From the NCBI GenBank assembly GCA_017311185.1, contig JAESUZ010001514.1, positions 62,001-126,000 on the forward strand: a DNA stretch of 64,000 nucleotides, in the 5' to 3' direction. This stretch comes from Proteles cristata cristata. Taxonomy: Eukaryota > Chordata > Mammalia > Carnivora > Hyaenidae. Of this stretch, positions 22,297-32,643 are shown in pieces. Position 1 is the stretch's first letter. Every line of letters begins with the position of its first letter. The notes under the pieces were generated by a model that saw nothing but the letters and a program-made list of their open reading frames with translations, ran no database searches and was not told the DNA's origin. A program made the translations under genes and the position numbers.

Positions 22297-23995
22297 TCCC
22301 TCTCCCCTTTGCTCTTTTGTTTTGTTTCTTAAATTCCACATAATAATGGAAATTGTATGGTATATTTGTCTTCCTCTGACTGACTTATTTCACTTAGCAT
22401 TATACTCTCTAGCTTTATGTCATTGCAAATGGCAAGATGTCATTCTTTTTTTATAGCTGAGTATTATTCCAGTGTGTGTGTGTCTGTGTGTGTGTGTACA
22501 TACCACATCTTCTTTATCCATTCATCAGTAGATGGACACTTAGCTGTTTCCATAGTTTGGGCTATTGTAGATAATGCTGCTATAAATGCCAGGGTGCATG
22601 TTTCCCTTTGAATTAGTATCTTTGTATTCTCTGGGTAAAAACCTAGTAGTTCAATTTTTAACTTTTCGAGGGACCTCCATACTGTTTTCACAGTGACCAC
22701 ACCATTTTGAATTCCCACCAACAGTGCAAATTCCCCTTTCTCCACATCTTCACCAATACCCGTTGTTTCCTGTTGCTGATTTTAGCCATTCTGATGAGTG
22801 TGAGGTGATCTCTCATTGTAGTTTTGACTTGCATTTCCCTAATGATGAGTGATGTTAAGCATGTTTTCATGTGTCTGTTTGTCATCTGTATGCTTTCTTT
22901 GGAAAGATATCTATTCATGTCTTCTGCCCATTTTTAATTGGATTATTCATTTTGGAGTATTGAGATTTATAAATTCTTTCTAGATTCTGGATATTTTCTT
23001 TATCAGATACGTCATTTGCAAATATCTTTTCCCATTTTGTAGGTTCCTTTTTAGTTTTGTTGTTTCCTTCCCTATGCAGAACTTTTTTTCTTTTGATGAA
23101 GTCCCAATAGTTTATTTCTGCTTTTGTTTCCCTTGCCTCAGGAGACATTATTTAGAAAGAAGTTGCTAGGCTAATGTCAAAGAGGTTATTACCTGTGTTC
23201 TCTAGGATTTTTTAGGCTAATGTCAAAGAGGTTACTAGGATTTTTATGGCTTCGGGTCTCCACTTAGATCTTTAATCTATTTTGAATTTATTTTTGTGTA
23301 TGGTGTAAGAAAGTAGTCCAGTTTCATTCTTTTGCATGTTGTTGTCCAGTTTTCCCAACACCATTTGTTGAAGAGATTTTTTACCATTGAATCTTCTTTC
23401 TTGTTTTGTGGTTAATTGACCATATAGTTGTGGATTCGTTTCCAGGTTTTCTATTCTGATCCATTGAATTATGCGTCTATTTTTGTGCCAGTACCATACT
23501 GTTTTGATCACTACAGCTTTGTAATGTAACTTAAAGACCAAAATGTGATGCCTCCAGTTTCTTTTCTTTTTATTTTTCATGGTTGCTTTGGCTAGGGTTT
23601 GTGGTTCTATACAAATTTTAGGATTGTTTGTTCTAACTCTGTGAACAATGCTGTTGGTATTTTGCTAGGGATTGCATTAAATGTGTAGGTTGCTTTGGGT
23701 AGTATAGACATTTTAACAATATTTGTTCATGTAATCAATGAGCATGGAATATCTTTCCATTTCTTTGTGTCATCTTCAGTTTCTTTCATCAATGTTTTAT
23801 AGTTTTCAGAGTACAGGTCTTTTACCTTTTGGGGTAGGTTTATTCCTAGGTATCTTGTTGCTTTTGGTGCAATTATAAATAGGATTGATTTCTTAATTTC
23901 TCTTTCTGCTGCTTCATTATATTGGTGTATAGAAATGCAATATTATATTTGTATCCTATGACTTTACCAAGTTTCTTTTTTATTACTTCTATGAC
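22036..23995 (-). mobile_element. L1, minus strand, 5'-truncated
   Basis: From left to right it is reverse-complement L1: 3' UTR ('tgctcattacaagtgctctc', 'ctaagagtctctttcc'), a CT/TG simple-repeat part at 22265-22500, then the antisense ORF2 C-terminal half with several frame breaks. Translated pieces on the minus strand show [17 protein letters not shown] and NPIKNGQK. The right end near 23995 is a 5' truncation in L1 sense. Confidence 0.85.
23167..23246. repeat. 46-bp-period partial duplication inside the L1
   Basis: 'taggctaatgtcaaagagg' followed by 'tta' occurs at 23167-23188 and 23213-23234, each followed by 'ctaggattttt'. The second unit lacks about 12 bases. L1 consensus has one copy here, so this is a local duplication. 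Confidence 0.75.
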
Positions 23996-24019
23996 TATCT
24001 TAAGAATTAAATAAAAAGA

Positions 24020-24695
24020 AATCCAAAATGGTGCAGCCACTCTGGAAAACAGTATGGAGTTTCCTCAAAAAATTAAAAATAGAACTACCCTACAACCCAG
24101 CAATTGCACTATTATGTATTTATCCAACAGATACAAGTGCATTGTTTCAAAGGGGCACATGCACCCCAATGTTCATAGCAGCACTTTTGACAATAGCCAA
24201 AGTATGGAAAGAGCCCAAATGTCCATTGACAAGTGAATGGATAAAAAAGATATGGTCTATATATACAATGGAGTATTACTTGGCAATGAAAAAGAATGAA
24301 ATCTTGCCATTTGCAACTACATAGATGGAACTAGAGGGTATTATGCTAAGTGAAATTAGTCAGTCAGAGAAAGACAAATATCATATGACTTCTCTCATGT
24401 GGGATATAAGATACAAAACATGAACATATGGGAAGGGAAGCAAAAATAATATAAAAACAAGAAGGGGGACATAACATAAGAGATTCTTAAATGCAGAACA
24501 AATTGAGGATTACTGGAAAGGTTGTGGGTGGCGGGATAGGCTAAATAGGTAACTGGCATTAAGGAGGACACTTGTTGCAATGAGTACTAGGTATTATACA
24601 TAGGGGATGAGTCACTGGAATCTACTCCGGAAATCATTGTCACACTATATGCTAACTAACTTGGATGTAAGTTAAAAATAAATAAATAAATAAAA
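24020..24695 (+). mobile_element. L1 3' region, plus strand
   Basis: 'atggtgcagccactctggaa' through 'acctgcatggaac'-like text ('gcaactacatagatggaac'), 'agtgaaattagtcagtcag', 'catatgacttctctcatgtg', to 'actatatgctaactaacttg' and an (AAAT)n tail. It overlaps in L1 position with the 3' part of the minus-strand L1 to its left, so the two are separate insertions. Confidence 0.9.
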
Positions 24696-24718
24696 TGGAA
24701 AAGAAAAAGAAAAAGATG

Positions 24719-24943
24719 GGGGCGCCTGGGTGATTTAGTCGGTTAAGCGTCCGACTTTTGCTTAGGTCATGATCTTGCGGTTCGTGGGTTCGAGCCCCGC
24801 GTCGGGCTGTGTGCTGACTGCCAGCTCGCAGCCAGAAGCCTGTTTCAGTCTGTGACTCCCTCTCTCTCTGACCCTCGCCTGCTCATGCTGTCTCTCTCTC
24901 TCTCTCTCTCTCCTAGAAATAAATAGAAACTTTAAAAAAAAAG
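24719..24943 (+). mobile_element. Felid SINE, young-looking, perfect TSD
   Basis: Intact 'ggggcgcctgggtg', B-box 'cggttcgtgggttcgagccc', variant module 'gctgactgccagctcgcag', 'cctgtttcagtctgtgactc', 'cctagaaataaatag'. TSD 'aaagaaaaagatg' is identical at 24706-24718 and 24944-24956. It landed in the A-rich tail of the preceding L1. Confidence 0.94.
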
Positions 24944-25138
24944 AAAGAAAAAGATGTTTATTAAAGTTATGTATAAAGCAAACTTTAAGCAATATCCATC
25001 AGAAAATGTTTAAATTATGGTTAGTCATATTGTATACTCCAAGTCATCATGGGATGCCTAAGAAAAGATGATAAATGGCATCAAGGCAAGAAATAGGAAT
25101 TATACAAGATTGTCTGACTTATACGAAAAGTATACTTT

Positions 25139-25363
25139 GAGGCGCCTGGGTGGCTCGGTCAGCTAAGCATTCGTCCAACTTTCGATTTTGGCCCAGGTCT
25201 TGATCTCACAGTTGGTCCTGAGATCCAGCCCCACCTCAGGCTCTGCTCTGGATGTGGAGCCTGCTAAAGATTCTCTCCTTCTCCCTCCCTCTGTCTCTCT
25301 CCCTTTTTATGTGTGCGCATGTTCTCTCTCTCTCTCTCTCAAAATAAATTAACAAAAAAGAAA
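25139..25363 (+). mobile_element. Carnivore SINE, different body type
   Basis: Head 'ggcgcctgggtggctcggtc', but the body reads 'caggctctgctctggatgtg' / 'gagcctgctaaagattctct', unlike the usual felid 'gtgctgacagctc'. TSD-like flanks 'gaaaagtatacttt' (25125-25138) and 'gaaaagtacatttt' (25364-25377). Likely an older carnivore-wide subfamily. Confidence 0.9.
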
Positions 25364-25599
25364 GAAAAGTACATTTTATCATATTTCCTTTTAGTGTTTA
25401 CAGTGGCTGATATTTAGCTGTTATAATGCAAGGCAACTGCTCAAGTAGCCACATGTGCCAGACTGCAATGCACACTTTATAGACATCTTCTTTTCAACAG
25501 TAAACATCAGATGAGATTTTAGCTTTCTTTTCCTACCCCTTATCACTCATGCCTTTATGTTTAACTGCAGACTGGTTCCCATCCTTAAAAAAAGAAAAA

Positions 25600-26055
25600 A
25601 AAGGCTTATTGAAGCGTATTTTATATATCATAGAATTTATCCATTTCAAAGGCACGATTCAGTGATTTGTAGTAACTTTCCTGAGTGGTGCAATCATCAC
25701 CATAATCCAGTTTTAGAACATTTTTATTCCCACAGTAAGATTCCTCACGCCCATTTATAGTTAGTCACCATTTCCATTTCTAGCCCCAGGCAACTACTAA
25801 TCCACTTTCTGTCTCTATAAATGTGCCTTTTCTGGACATTTCATATGAATGGACATTTCATAACATGTAGTCTTTTGGCCTTTTGTATCTGACTTCCTTC
25901 ACTTAGCATAACATTTTGGAGTTCCATTCGTGCCATAACATGTTCACAGTTTTTGATGAATAAATCTTCCATTGTATGGATACAGCACCTTCTGTCTATC
26001 CATTCACCAGATAATAGACATTTAGTTTGTTTCTAGTTTGGGGATATTATGAATG
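25600..26055 (-). mobile_element. L1 (older) 3' region, minus strand
   Basis: Antisense L1 marks: 'ttcagtgatttgtagtaac', 'tgcaatcatcaccataatcc', 'cacttagcataacattttgg', 'gtctatccattcaccag'. No open frame. Confidence 0.8.
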
Positions 26056-26195
26056 TGTACACTTTTTCAGATGAAGAAACTAACTCTGAGAGGCTCCGTA
26101 CCTCCCTTGAGATTGCACAGCTACTCAATGTCAGAGCCAGAGTTTGCTTCCAAGCTTACCCGACTGCAAAGCCAAACCACTTTATTTAACAGAAA
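26056..26195 (-). mobile_element. MIR fragment
   Basis: 'ttcagatgaagaaactaac', 'gattgcacagctactcaatg', 'tcagagccagagtttgctt' follow the antisense MIR order. Confidence 0.7.
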
Positions 26196-26829
26196 CCACT
26201 AGTTAACAGAATCAGGTGATTCATTTTTTGCTTCATACTTTTGTTTCTATACATTCTACAATGCATGTTTTAAAACTTTGAAAGAAGTCTTTAACTATCT
26301 TTAAATTGTGAGCAATAAAACGGTGACATGTTACCTCTTCCAGAGATAGGTATATTTTATAGACAAAACATTAGCTTCATTTCTTTAGTAAAACTGTTCA
26401 ATTTCAGTCCTCAACAAAGGATCAATCAAAGATGGAAATCATGGCAGCAGGCTGCTCCAGGAATGCTTTGAAAGTTTCTCTCCAGCCCTCGCTGAAGCCT
26501 CCTGGATTCTGTGTGCTCACCACCGCTGTGGAATTGCTGCAGGACCCCAGGATCACCAGCTATCTGCGGCTTCTGTTTCAAGCTGAACACTGAAGATGGG
26601 GCAAAATCCAGCTAAGCGACAGCAGTAAAACATCCCCCAATGAAAATATTTTCCTACCAATCTGTCCTTTCTGAAATCAGACAGTAGTTGCACAAGTCCT
26701 GATATTTTTACTGGTCCTTTTGTCTTTTAGTGCTTGGGCATGTTTTACAGGCTATAAGCATTTTCCTGTATGTCTTTTATGTCACAAAGATACACATTTT
26801 AATTAAATCTGAAAATACATGAAAAAGTT
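26196..26829. other. No gene called; GC-richer patch at 26440-26600
   Basis: The patch ('gcagcaggctgctccagg', 'ctcgctgaagcctcctgg') is richer in GC than its neighbours and has an open stretch on the plus strand from about 26430 to a TGA near 26592. No known protein, splice sites or repeat were recognised. Confidence 0.35.
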
Positions 26830-27740
26830 CTTGAAATTACTACTCAGACAGGAAATGCAAATCAAAACCACACCAAGGTATCACCTCACACCTGTCAAAA
26901 TGGCTATCATCAAAAAAGGCAAGAAATAACAAGCTTTGGCAAGGATGTGGAAAAAAGGGGACACTGGCACCCTGTTGGTGGAAATGTATATTGGTGCAGA
27001 CACTATGGAAAACAGTATGGCGGTTCCTCAAAATATTCAAACTAGAACTACTATACGATCTAACAATCCCATTTCTGGGTGATGAGTGCTCTTCACTATC
27101 TTGAGGAAATATTTGCATTCCCATGTTTGTTGTGGCATTATTCATGATAGCTAAGATAATAGAAACAACCTAAGTGTCTATAGCACATAAATGGATAAAG
27201 ATGGTTTATTTATTTTTAAGCACATAGTGGACTATTATTCAGCCATGAGATAGAAAGAAAGTCTGCCACTGACAACTACTTGGATGAACCTCGAGGGCAT
27301 CAGGTTAAGTGAAGTAATAGAATGACAAAAACTGTATATCACTTACACATGGAAACTAAAAAGGCAGAACTCAGAGAAAGAAAGCAAATGGTTGTTATCA
27401 GGGACTGGGTGGGTGAAAGACGCAGGGAGATATTGGTCAAAGGGTAATAGTTGCTAGTTGAAAGATTAAATAAATTCTGAGGAATCTAATGTCCAACATG
27501 GTGATTTTAACTAATAATACTGTTTCATATACTTGAATGTTACTAAGAGAGGATCTTAAATGTTCTCACCACAATAAAAAGTGGTAATTATGGGATAAGA
27601 TGGAAGTGTTAGCTACTGCTATGTATGGCATTTTTGCAATACATAAGTGTATCAGATCAACATATTGTGTACCTTACATTCACACAGTGTTATTTGTCAA
27701 TTATTATCTAAATAAAATTGGGGTGGAAAAAGAAAATACA
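26830..27740 (+). mobile_element. L1 (L1MA/MB-like) 3' region
   Basis: 'aggaaatgcaaatcaaaacc', 'cacctgtcaaaatggctatc', 'gacactatggaaaacagtat', 'agtggactattattcagcc', 'tcagggactgggtgggtg', and the end 'ttatctaaataaaattgggg'. A complete old L1 3' end of about 900 bp. Confidence 0.88.
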
Positions 27741-27790
27741 GATCATTGGGATATGGTAGCCAGCAAGATGGCCCATACCTCCATTCACAC

Positions 27791-28020
27791 TTTTTTTTAA
27801 AGTTTATTTACTTTGAGAGAGAGAGAGAGCACATGCATGTGCATACATGTCCATATGCACAAGCAGGGGAGGGCCAGAGAGAGGGAGAGAGAATCCCAAA
27901 CAGCCTCCAAGTTGTTAGCACAGAGCCTTATGCAGGGCTGGATCCCATGAACTGCGAGATCATGACTGAATGAGCCAAAATCAAGATTCAGATGCTTAAC
28001 CAACTGATTACGCACATGCC
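27791..28020 (-). mobile_element. Felid SINE in the MLT1 LTR
   Basis: Reversed SINE with an expanded GA and CATGCATGTG-like tract, 'gcagggctggatcccatg', 'cgagatcatgactgaatgag'. TSD 'ccattcacac' (27781-27790) and 'ccattcacat' (28021-28030). Confidence 0.9.
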
Positions 28021-28181
28021 CCATTCACATTTTGAATAGTGTCTCACCACTTTATACCAGAGTGGATCCTGTGGGAGGAATAGAATGTGCACAAGTGATG
28101 TGTAACTACACAAACTAGGTTATAAGACTTTACAGCTTCTGCCTTAGCCTTTCCCTCCTTCTCCCTCTCTCATCACTGGTT

Positions 28182-28627
28182 ATTTTTGTTTTTAATTATT
28201 TCTGTTAACATTTATTTTTACTTAAAATTTTTTTTAAATGTTTATTTATTTTTGAGAGAGAGAGACAGAGTGCAAGCAGGGAAGGGGCAGAGAGAGGGAG
28301 AAACAGAATCTGAGCAGGCTCCAGGCTCTGAGCTGTCAGCACAGAGCCCAACGTGGGGCTCAAACTCACCAACCGTGAGATCATGACCTGAGCTGAAGTC
28401 AGACAATTAACCGAGTCACCCAGGTGCCCCAACATTTATTCATTTTTGAGAGAGACAGCACAAGCAGGGGAAGGGCAGAGAGAGAGGGAGACACAGAATC
28501 TGAAGCAGGTTCCAGGCTCCAACCTGTCAGCACAGAGTCCGATGCAGGGCTTGAACTCATAAACCATGAGATCATGACCTGAGCCAAAGCTGGATGCCCA
28601 ACCAACTGAGCCAACCAGGTGTCCCGT
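28182..28627 (-). mobile_element. Felid SINE (outer), interrupted by a second SINE
   Basis: The body is at 28431-28627 ('ccaggctccaacctgtcag', 'gagatcatgacctgagcc', 'gagccaaccaggtgtcc'), with tail bases at 28182-28216. TSD 'tcatcactggtt' is identical at 28170-28181 and 28628-28639. Another SINE sits in its tail. Confidence 0.92.
28217..28430 (-). mobile_element. Felid SINE (inner), in the tail of another SINE
   Basis: A reversed full copy: 'gagagagagagacagagtgc', 'ccaggctctgagctgtcagc', 'accgtgagatcatgacctg', 'gagtcacccaggtgcccc'. TSD 'aacatttatt' is identical at 28207-28216 and 28431-28440, which are bases of the outer SINE's tail. Confidence 0.92.
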
Positions 28628-29054
28628 TCATCACTGGTTCTGAGAAAAGCCATGTCACAATCAATTTTATGCATAATCTTGTGTAATGAAGAACTGAAGC
28701 CTCTTGCCAGTAGCCGTAGGAGTGAGACTTGGAAGAGAACCCTCAAGCCCCAGTCCAGTTTTCAGAGACTGCAGCCCTCGCTGCCACCTTCACCATGATG
28801 TCCCTGGAGATCCTGAGTGAGATACAACCAGCTCAGCCCTTCCTGACTCCTGGCCCTCAGAAATTGCAAAAGATAATCAATGTTTGTAGTTTCTAGAGTT
28901 AAGTTTTGGGGAAACTTGTTATTTATCAATACATAAGTCATACTTAGGGGAAATCAACCCATAATTTCACAACCCAGAAATCACTGCTAACATTTTGGTA
29001 TGTAATCTTTGTCTCTCTTCTGTGCTTTACAAATAGTTATACAATGTGAATATA

Positions 29055-29665
29055 AAAGCAGCTGTGGAAAACAGTATGGCATATCCTCAAAAAATTAAAT
29101 AGAATTACCCTATGATCCAACAATTCCTCTTCTAGGATTATAACCAAAGGAATTAAAATCAGTGACTTAAACAGATGTGTATACCCATGTTCAAAGCTGC
29201 ATTATTCACAATAGCTAAAAAGTGGCAACAGCCCAAGTGTCCATGGATGGATGAATGGATCAACAAAATGTAGATTATACAATGGAAAATTACTCAGACT
29301 TAAAAAGAAATTGAGATTCTGATAATGCAATAACACAGATGAAACTTGAAGACATTATGCTAAATGAAATAATCCAAATGCAAAAAACCAAACATTGTCT
29401 GATTCCACTCATACAAGGTACCTAGAATAGTCAAATTCACAGGAACAGAAAGTGGAACAATCGTTACCAGGGACTGGGTATATAGGAACAGGGGTGTTAT
29501 TGTTTAAATGGGTACAGAATTTGGAATGATGAAAAATTCCTGGAGATAGATAATGCTAATAGTTGCACAAATATACAAATTTACTTAATGTCACTGAATT
29601 ACACCCTTAAAAATGACTAAAATTCTAAATTTTGTGCTGTGTATATTTTACCACAATAAAATATA
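29055..29665 (+). mobile_element. L1 (L1MA/MB-like) 3' region
   Basis: 'cagctgtggaaaacagtatg', 'gctgcattattcacaatagc', 'gcccaagtgtccatggatgg', 'taccagggactgggtatata', and the end 'tgtatattttaccacaataa'. Confidence 0.88.
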
Positions 29666-29798
29666 TTAATATCGAATGATATAAATTTATAACCTACCTT
29701 TATGGAGGTTCCTCAAAAAGTTAAAAATAGAACTACCCTAGGATCCAGCAAATTGTGCTACTAAGTATTTACCCAAAGAATACAAAAGTACTAATTCA

Positions 29799-29901
29799 GG
29801 GGTGCATGGCTGACTCAGCTAGTACAGCATGCAACTCTTGACCTCAGGGTTGTAAGTTCAAGCCCCACATTGCAAGTAGAGATTACCTAAAATTAAATCT
29901 T
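29799..29901 (+). mobile_element. Short-form SINE, first of a run of three
   Basis: tRNA-like head ('catggctgactcagctagta', 'taagttcaagccccac') followed directly by 'tagagattacctaaaatt', with no CT-rich body. Left flank 'tactaattc' recurs at about 30138-30145. Its tail took the next SINE. Confidence 0.88.
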
Positions 29902-30118
29902 GGGGCACCTGGGTGGCTTAGTTGGTTAAGTGTCCGATTTCAGTTCAGGTCATGATCTCATAGCTCATGAGCTCAAGTCCCAAGTTGGGCTCTGTGCTGA
30001 GAGCTCAGAGCCTGGAGCTTGCTTTGGATTCTGTGTCTCCTTCTTTCTCTGCCCCTCCCCTGCTCTCTCTCTCTCTCTCTCCTTCTAAAATAAACATTAA
30101 ATTTTAAAAAAAATAATA
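29902..30118 (+). mobile_element. Felid SINE in the tail of the short-form SINE
   Basis: Head 'cacctgggtggcttagttgg', module 'gtgctgagagctcagagcc', tail 'aaaataaacattaaattt'. Flanks 'aaattaaatctt' (29890-29901) and 'aaataacatctt' (30119-30130) match at 10 of 12 bases, the likely TSD. Confidence 0.92.
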
Positions 30119-30145
30119 AAATAACATCTTAAAAAATACTAATTT

Positions 30146-30330
30146 GGGGTACCTGTGTGGATCAGTCAGTTAAGCGTCAGGCTCTTGATTTCAGCTCAGG
30201 TCATGGTGCTTGGGTTTGAGCCCCCATTGGGATCTGTGCTGTTAGAGTGAATCCTGCATAGGATTCTCTCTCTCCTTCTGTCTCTGCCCCTCCCCTGTGT
30301 TCTCTCTCTCAAAATAAATAAATTAACAAA
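30146..30330 (+). mobile_element. Carnivore SINE, third of the run
   Basis: Head 'tacctgtgtggatcagtcag', body 'ctgtgctgttagagtgaatc' / 'ctgcataggattctctctct', tail 'aaaataaataaattaac'. Flanks 'actaattt' (30138-30145) and 'gctaattc' (30333-30340) come from the interrupted L1. Confidence 0.9.
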
Positions 30331-30838
30331 ATGCTAATTCAAAAGGATACATGCACCCCAATGTTTGTAACAGTATTATCTACAATAACCAAATTATGGA
30401 AGTAGCTGAAGTATACAGTGACTGATGAAAGGATAAAGAAGATGTGATACTAACTGTAGAAAGGAATGAAATCTTGCCATTTGCAATGACATGGATGGAG
30501 CTAGAGAGTATTATGCTAAATGAAATAAGTCAGGCAGAGGAAGACATATATCACATGATTTCATTCAAATGTGGAATTTAAGAAACACAACAAATGAGCA
30601 AAGGAAAAAGAGAGAGAAACAAACCAAGAAATAGATTCTTAATTACCAAGAACAAACCACAAACTCATGGTTGCCAGAAGGGAGGTTGGTGGGGATGGGT
30701 TAAATAGGTGATGGGGATTAAGGAGGGCACTTGTGATGAGGACCTGGTGTTGTATGAAACCGTTGAATTACCATATTGTACACCCAAAACTAATATAACA
30801 CTGTATGTTAACTACTTGGAATTGAAATAAAAACTTAA

Positions 30839-31467
30839 AGTGCCCCTTGGTGACGTTCAGAATCTCACCACACTTGCAGGCTCACTCTGAGCACATTCTG
30901 ACTGTGCTGACATGCAGTTACGGGTTAGAGGGAAGAAATGCTAATAGAGTCCTGAGAAACCTGCTCCTGGTTCCAGTTGTTACCCGGATGACAGATGTGC
31001 CTGGCAGGATGACCCTCCGTGAACTCTGCTGAGAAGCAGATAGGAATGGGTTTCGGAGGACACTTGGAAAGCTGCTCCTCCGAGAGCAGCTCAATTTTGG
31101 GTTGGTGAATGTGCCACACAGGTGTGGGTGACCACGTGTCTGGGGCTGCGCCACACAGGAAGGATGTGTCCTGGCAGGGTCATCACAGGGCAAGGTAATT
31201 GTTCTTTCCTTCACACCTCCTTTTTCAGGTTCAGAAATCCGATTTTATCAGAGCCTTGTAACATGATTTGTTCACTGACCAAACTTGTAAGAGCCTGATT
31301 TGTGAGGAAAAAAAGAAAAGAAAAGAAAGAAAGGGGAAAAAAAAGAATAAAGAAAAGGGGAAAAAAAAGATCAGCCTGAGAGTTTCTGGACAGCACCTAT
31401 CAGGTAGGTCAGGTCAATACTTCTTCTCAACAGAGATTTTTTTTTTCCCATCTTGAGTTCAGATTTT
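30839..31467. other. No gene; purine tract inside
   Basis: 30840-31200 is moderately GC-rich with overlapping frames on both strands and no domain. The purine tract is listed separately. Confidence 0.4.
31309..31371. repeat. Polypurine tract (GAAA-rich)
   Basis: About 60 bases are almost only A and G, built of 'gaaaa', 'gaaag' and 'ggggaaaaaaa' units, with one T. This is low-complexity sequence. Confidence 0.85.
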
Positions 31468-31645
31468 GGATTTTTGGAGTCAGACCTACAAAAGTACAAT
31501 AGTTTGTGATGTTGGGGAAGCTACCTGGACCTCAGTTTCCACCCTCATGGAATGGGAAAAAAAAGGTAACTATATTGTAAGATTGTGAGGAATAGGTGTA
31601 AGATATGCATAAAACTCCTTGCACAGTTACTAGTAATGTTCACAG
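31468..31645 (+). mobile_element. MIR fragment
   Basis: 'gatttttggagtcagacc', 'ggacctcagtttccaccctc', 'taagattgtgaggaatagg', 'aactccttgcacagttact' follow the sense MIR order. Confidence 0.7.
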
Positions 31646-31701
31646 CAAGCTCTTCATCCCTTTTGTCTCCTCCTAGGTGGCATTGAAAAGTTTATAGTCA
31701 A

Positions 31702-31913
31702 GGGGCACCTGGGTGGCTCAGTTGGTTAAGAGTCAACTCTTGACTTCAGCTCAGCTCATGATCTCATGGTTTGTTGAGTTTGAGCCCAGCATCAGTCTCT
31801 GTGCTGGCAGTGGGGTGCCTGCTTGGGATAGTCTCCCTCTTTCTCTGCCCCTCCCCTGCCTTGCTCTCTCCATCAAAAGAAATAAAAGTAAACTTTAAAA
31901 AAAAAATCAGAGG
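31702..31913 (+). mobile_element. Felid SINE
   Basis: Head 'ggggcacctgggtggctcag', 'agctcatgatctcatggttt', body 'ctgtgctggcagtggggtgc'. TSD 'agtttatagtcaa' (31689-31701) and 'agtttataatcaa' (31914-31926), one mismatch in 13. Confidence 0.93.
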
Positions 31914-31926
31914 AGTTTATAATCAA

Positions 31927-32489
31927 GTCAAAAACACCCAGGGCACCCACCCCCACAGAACGCACTTGACAAGCTGGCATGGTGTCTAGTCCGGCTAGGC
32001 CTGGGACACTGCTGCCTGGTGTAAGCACGGAGGAGGACACACGATGGCCCAGCATAGCTCCTGCCCTCTGAGGATGCATGTGCTTATGCATAAGCCCACA
32101 GAATCTGGGTTCAGGGGGATTAAAGTCTCACCGAAGTATGAATCCTGGGCCTCTGGCAGCTTGAATGCTCTTTCAGGGACCCCATGCAGGCATTGTAGGT
32201 GGCTGGAAAAATCTCTTGCATATTTGTGCAAGAGCTTATTTATTCATATGTAAATGTAAACATACAGCATCTAGTTTAAGGAAAAAATAAAACTCAAATA
32301 GAAGCTTCTTAATTTGTACTTTTGGTCTTTATACATAGAGGATGAAAAAGCTATCATGGTGGGAGATAAGAAGTTCATTGATAAAAATGATGAGGGGATC
32401 TTGCCCTCCTTGGGGTACTTGAGGTGGGAACACTGGCCCTTTGGATATGATATGTAAGGGGTGTGTCATGATTACAAACAAGAGGTTTT
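31927..32489. other. No recognisable feature
   Basis: Moderate GC, overlapping short frames on both strands, no domain and no repeat recognised. Confidence 0.4.
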
Positions 32490-32504
32490 ACTTTCTGGAA
32501 TCTT

Positions 32505-32628
32505 TTTTTTTTTTTTTAAGTTTTTTATTTATTTATTTTAGTAATCTCTACACCCAATGTGTGCATCGAACTCACGACTCCAAGATCAAGAGTCACCTGC
32601 CTCCCCGACTGAGCCCACCAGGCACTGC
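32505..32628 (-). mobile_element. Short-form SINE, minus strand
   Basis: Poly-T, then 'tagtaatctctacacccaat', 'catcgaactcacgactcc' and head 'cgactgagcccaccaggc'. No CT-rich body. TSD 'actttctggaatctt' (32490-32504) and 'actttatgaaatctt' (32629-32643), 13 of 15. Confidence 0.88.
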
Positions 32629-32643
32629 ACTTTATGAAATCTT

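Larger units (their letters stand above)
27747..28950 (+). mobile_element. MLT1-type MaLR LTR split by three SINEs
   Basis: LTR pieces are 27747-27790 ('gatatggtagccagcaagat'), 28021-28181 ('ctaggttataagactttac') and 28628-28950 ('ttgccagtagcc', 'cctgactcctggccctcag', 'ttctagagttaagttttggg'). Their sum of about 520 bp fits one MLT1 LTR. SINEs at 27791 and 28182 (itself holding another) separate them. Confidence 0.8.
29698..30838 (+). mobile_element. L1 3' region split by three SINEs
   Basis: The left part ends 'tacaaaagtactaattc' (29797) and the right part resumes 'gctaattcaaaaggatacat' (30333), the same L1 position. It continues through 'cagtattatctacaataacc', 'gacatggatggagctagaga', 'aactcatggttgccagaagg' to 'aaataaaaacttaaag'. 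Confidence 0.9.

Noticed and set aside
22036..24695. One twin-primed L1
   Set aside because: The inverted and sense parts overlap by several hundred bases in L1 position. Twin priming would give non-overlapping parts.
26430..26600. A coding exon in the GC-richer patch
   Set aside because: The short open stretch has no recognised protein match and no convincing splice sites, so I left it as unassigned.
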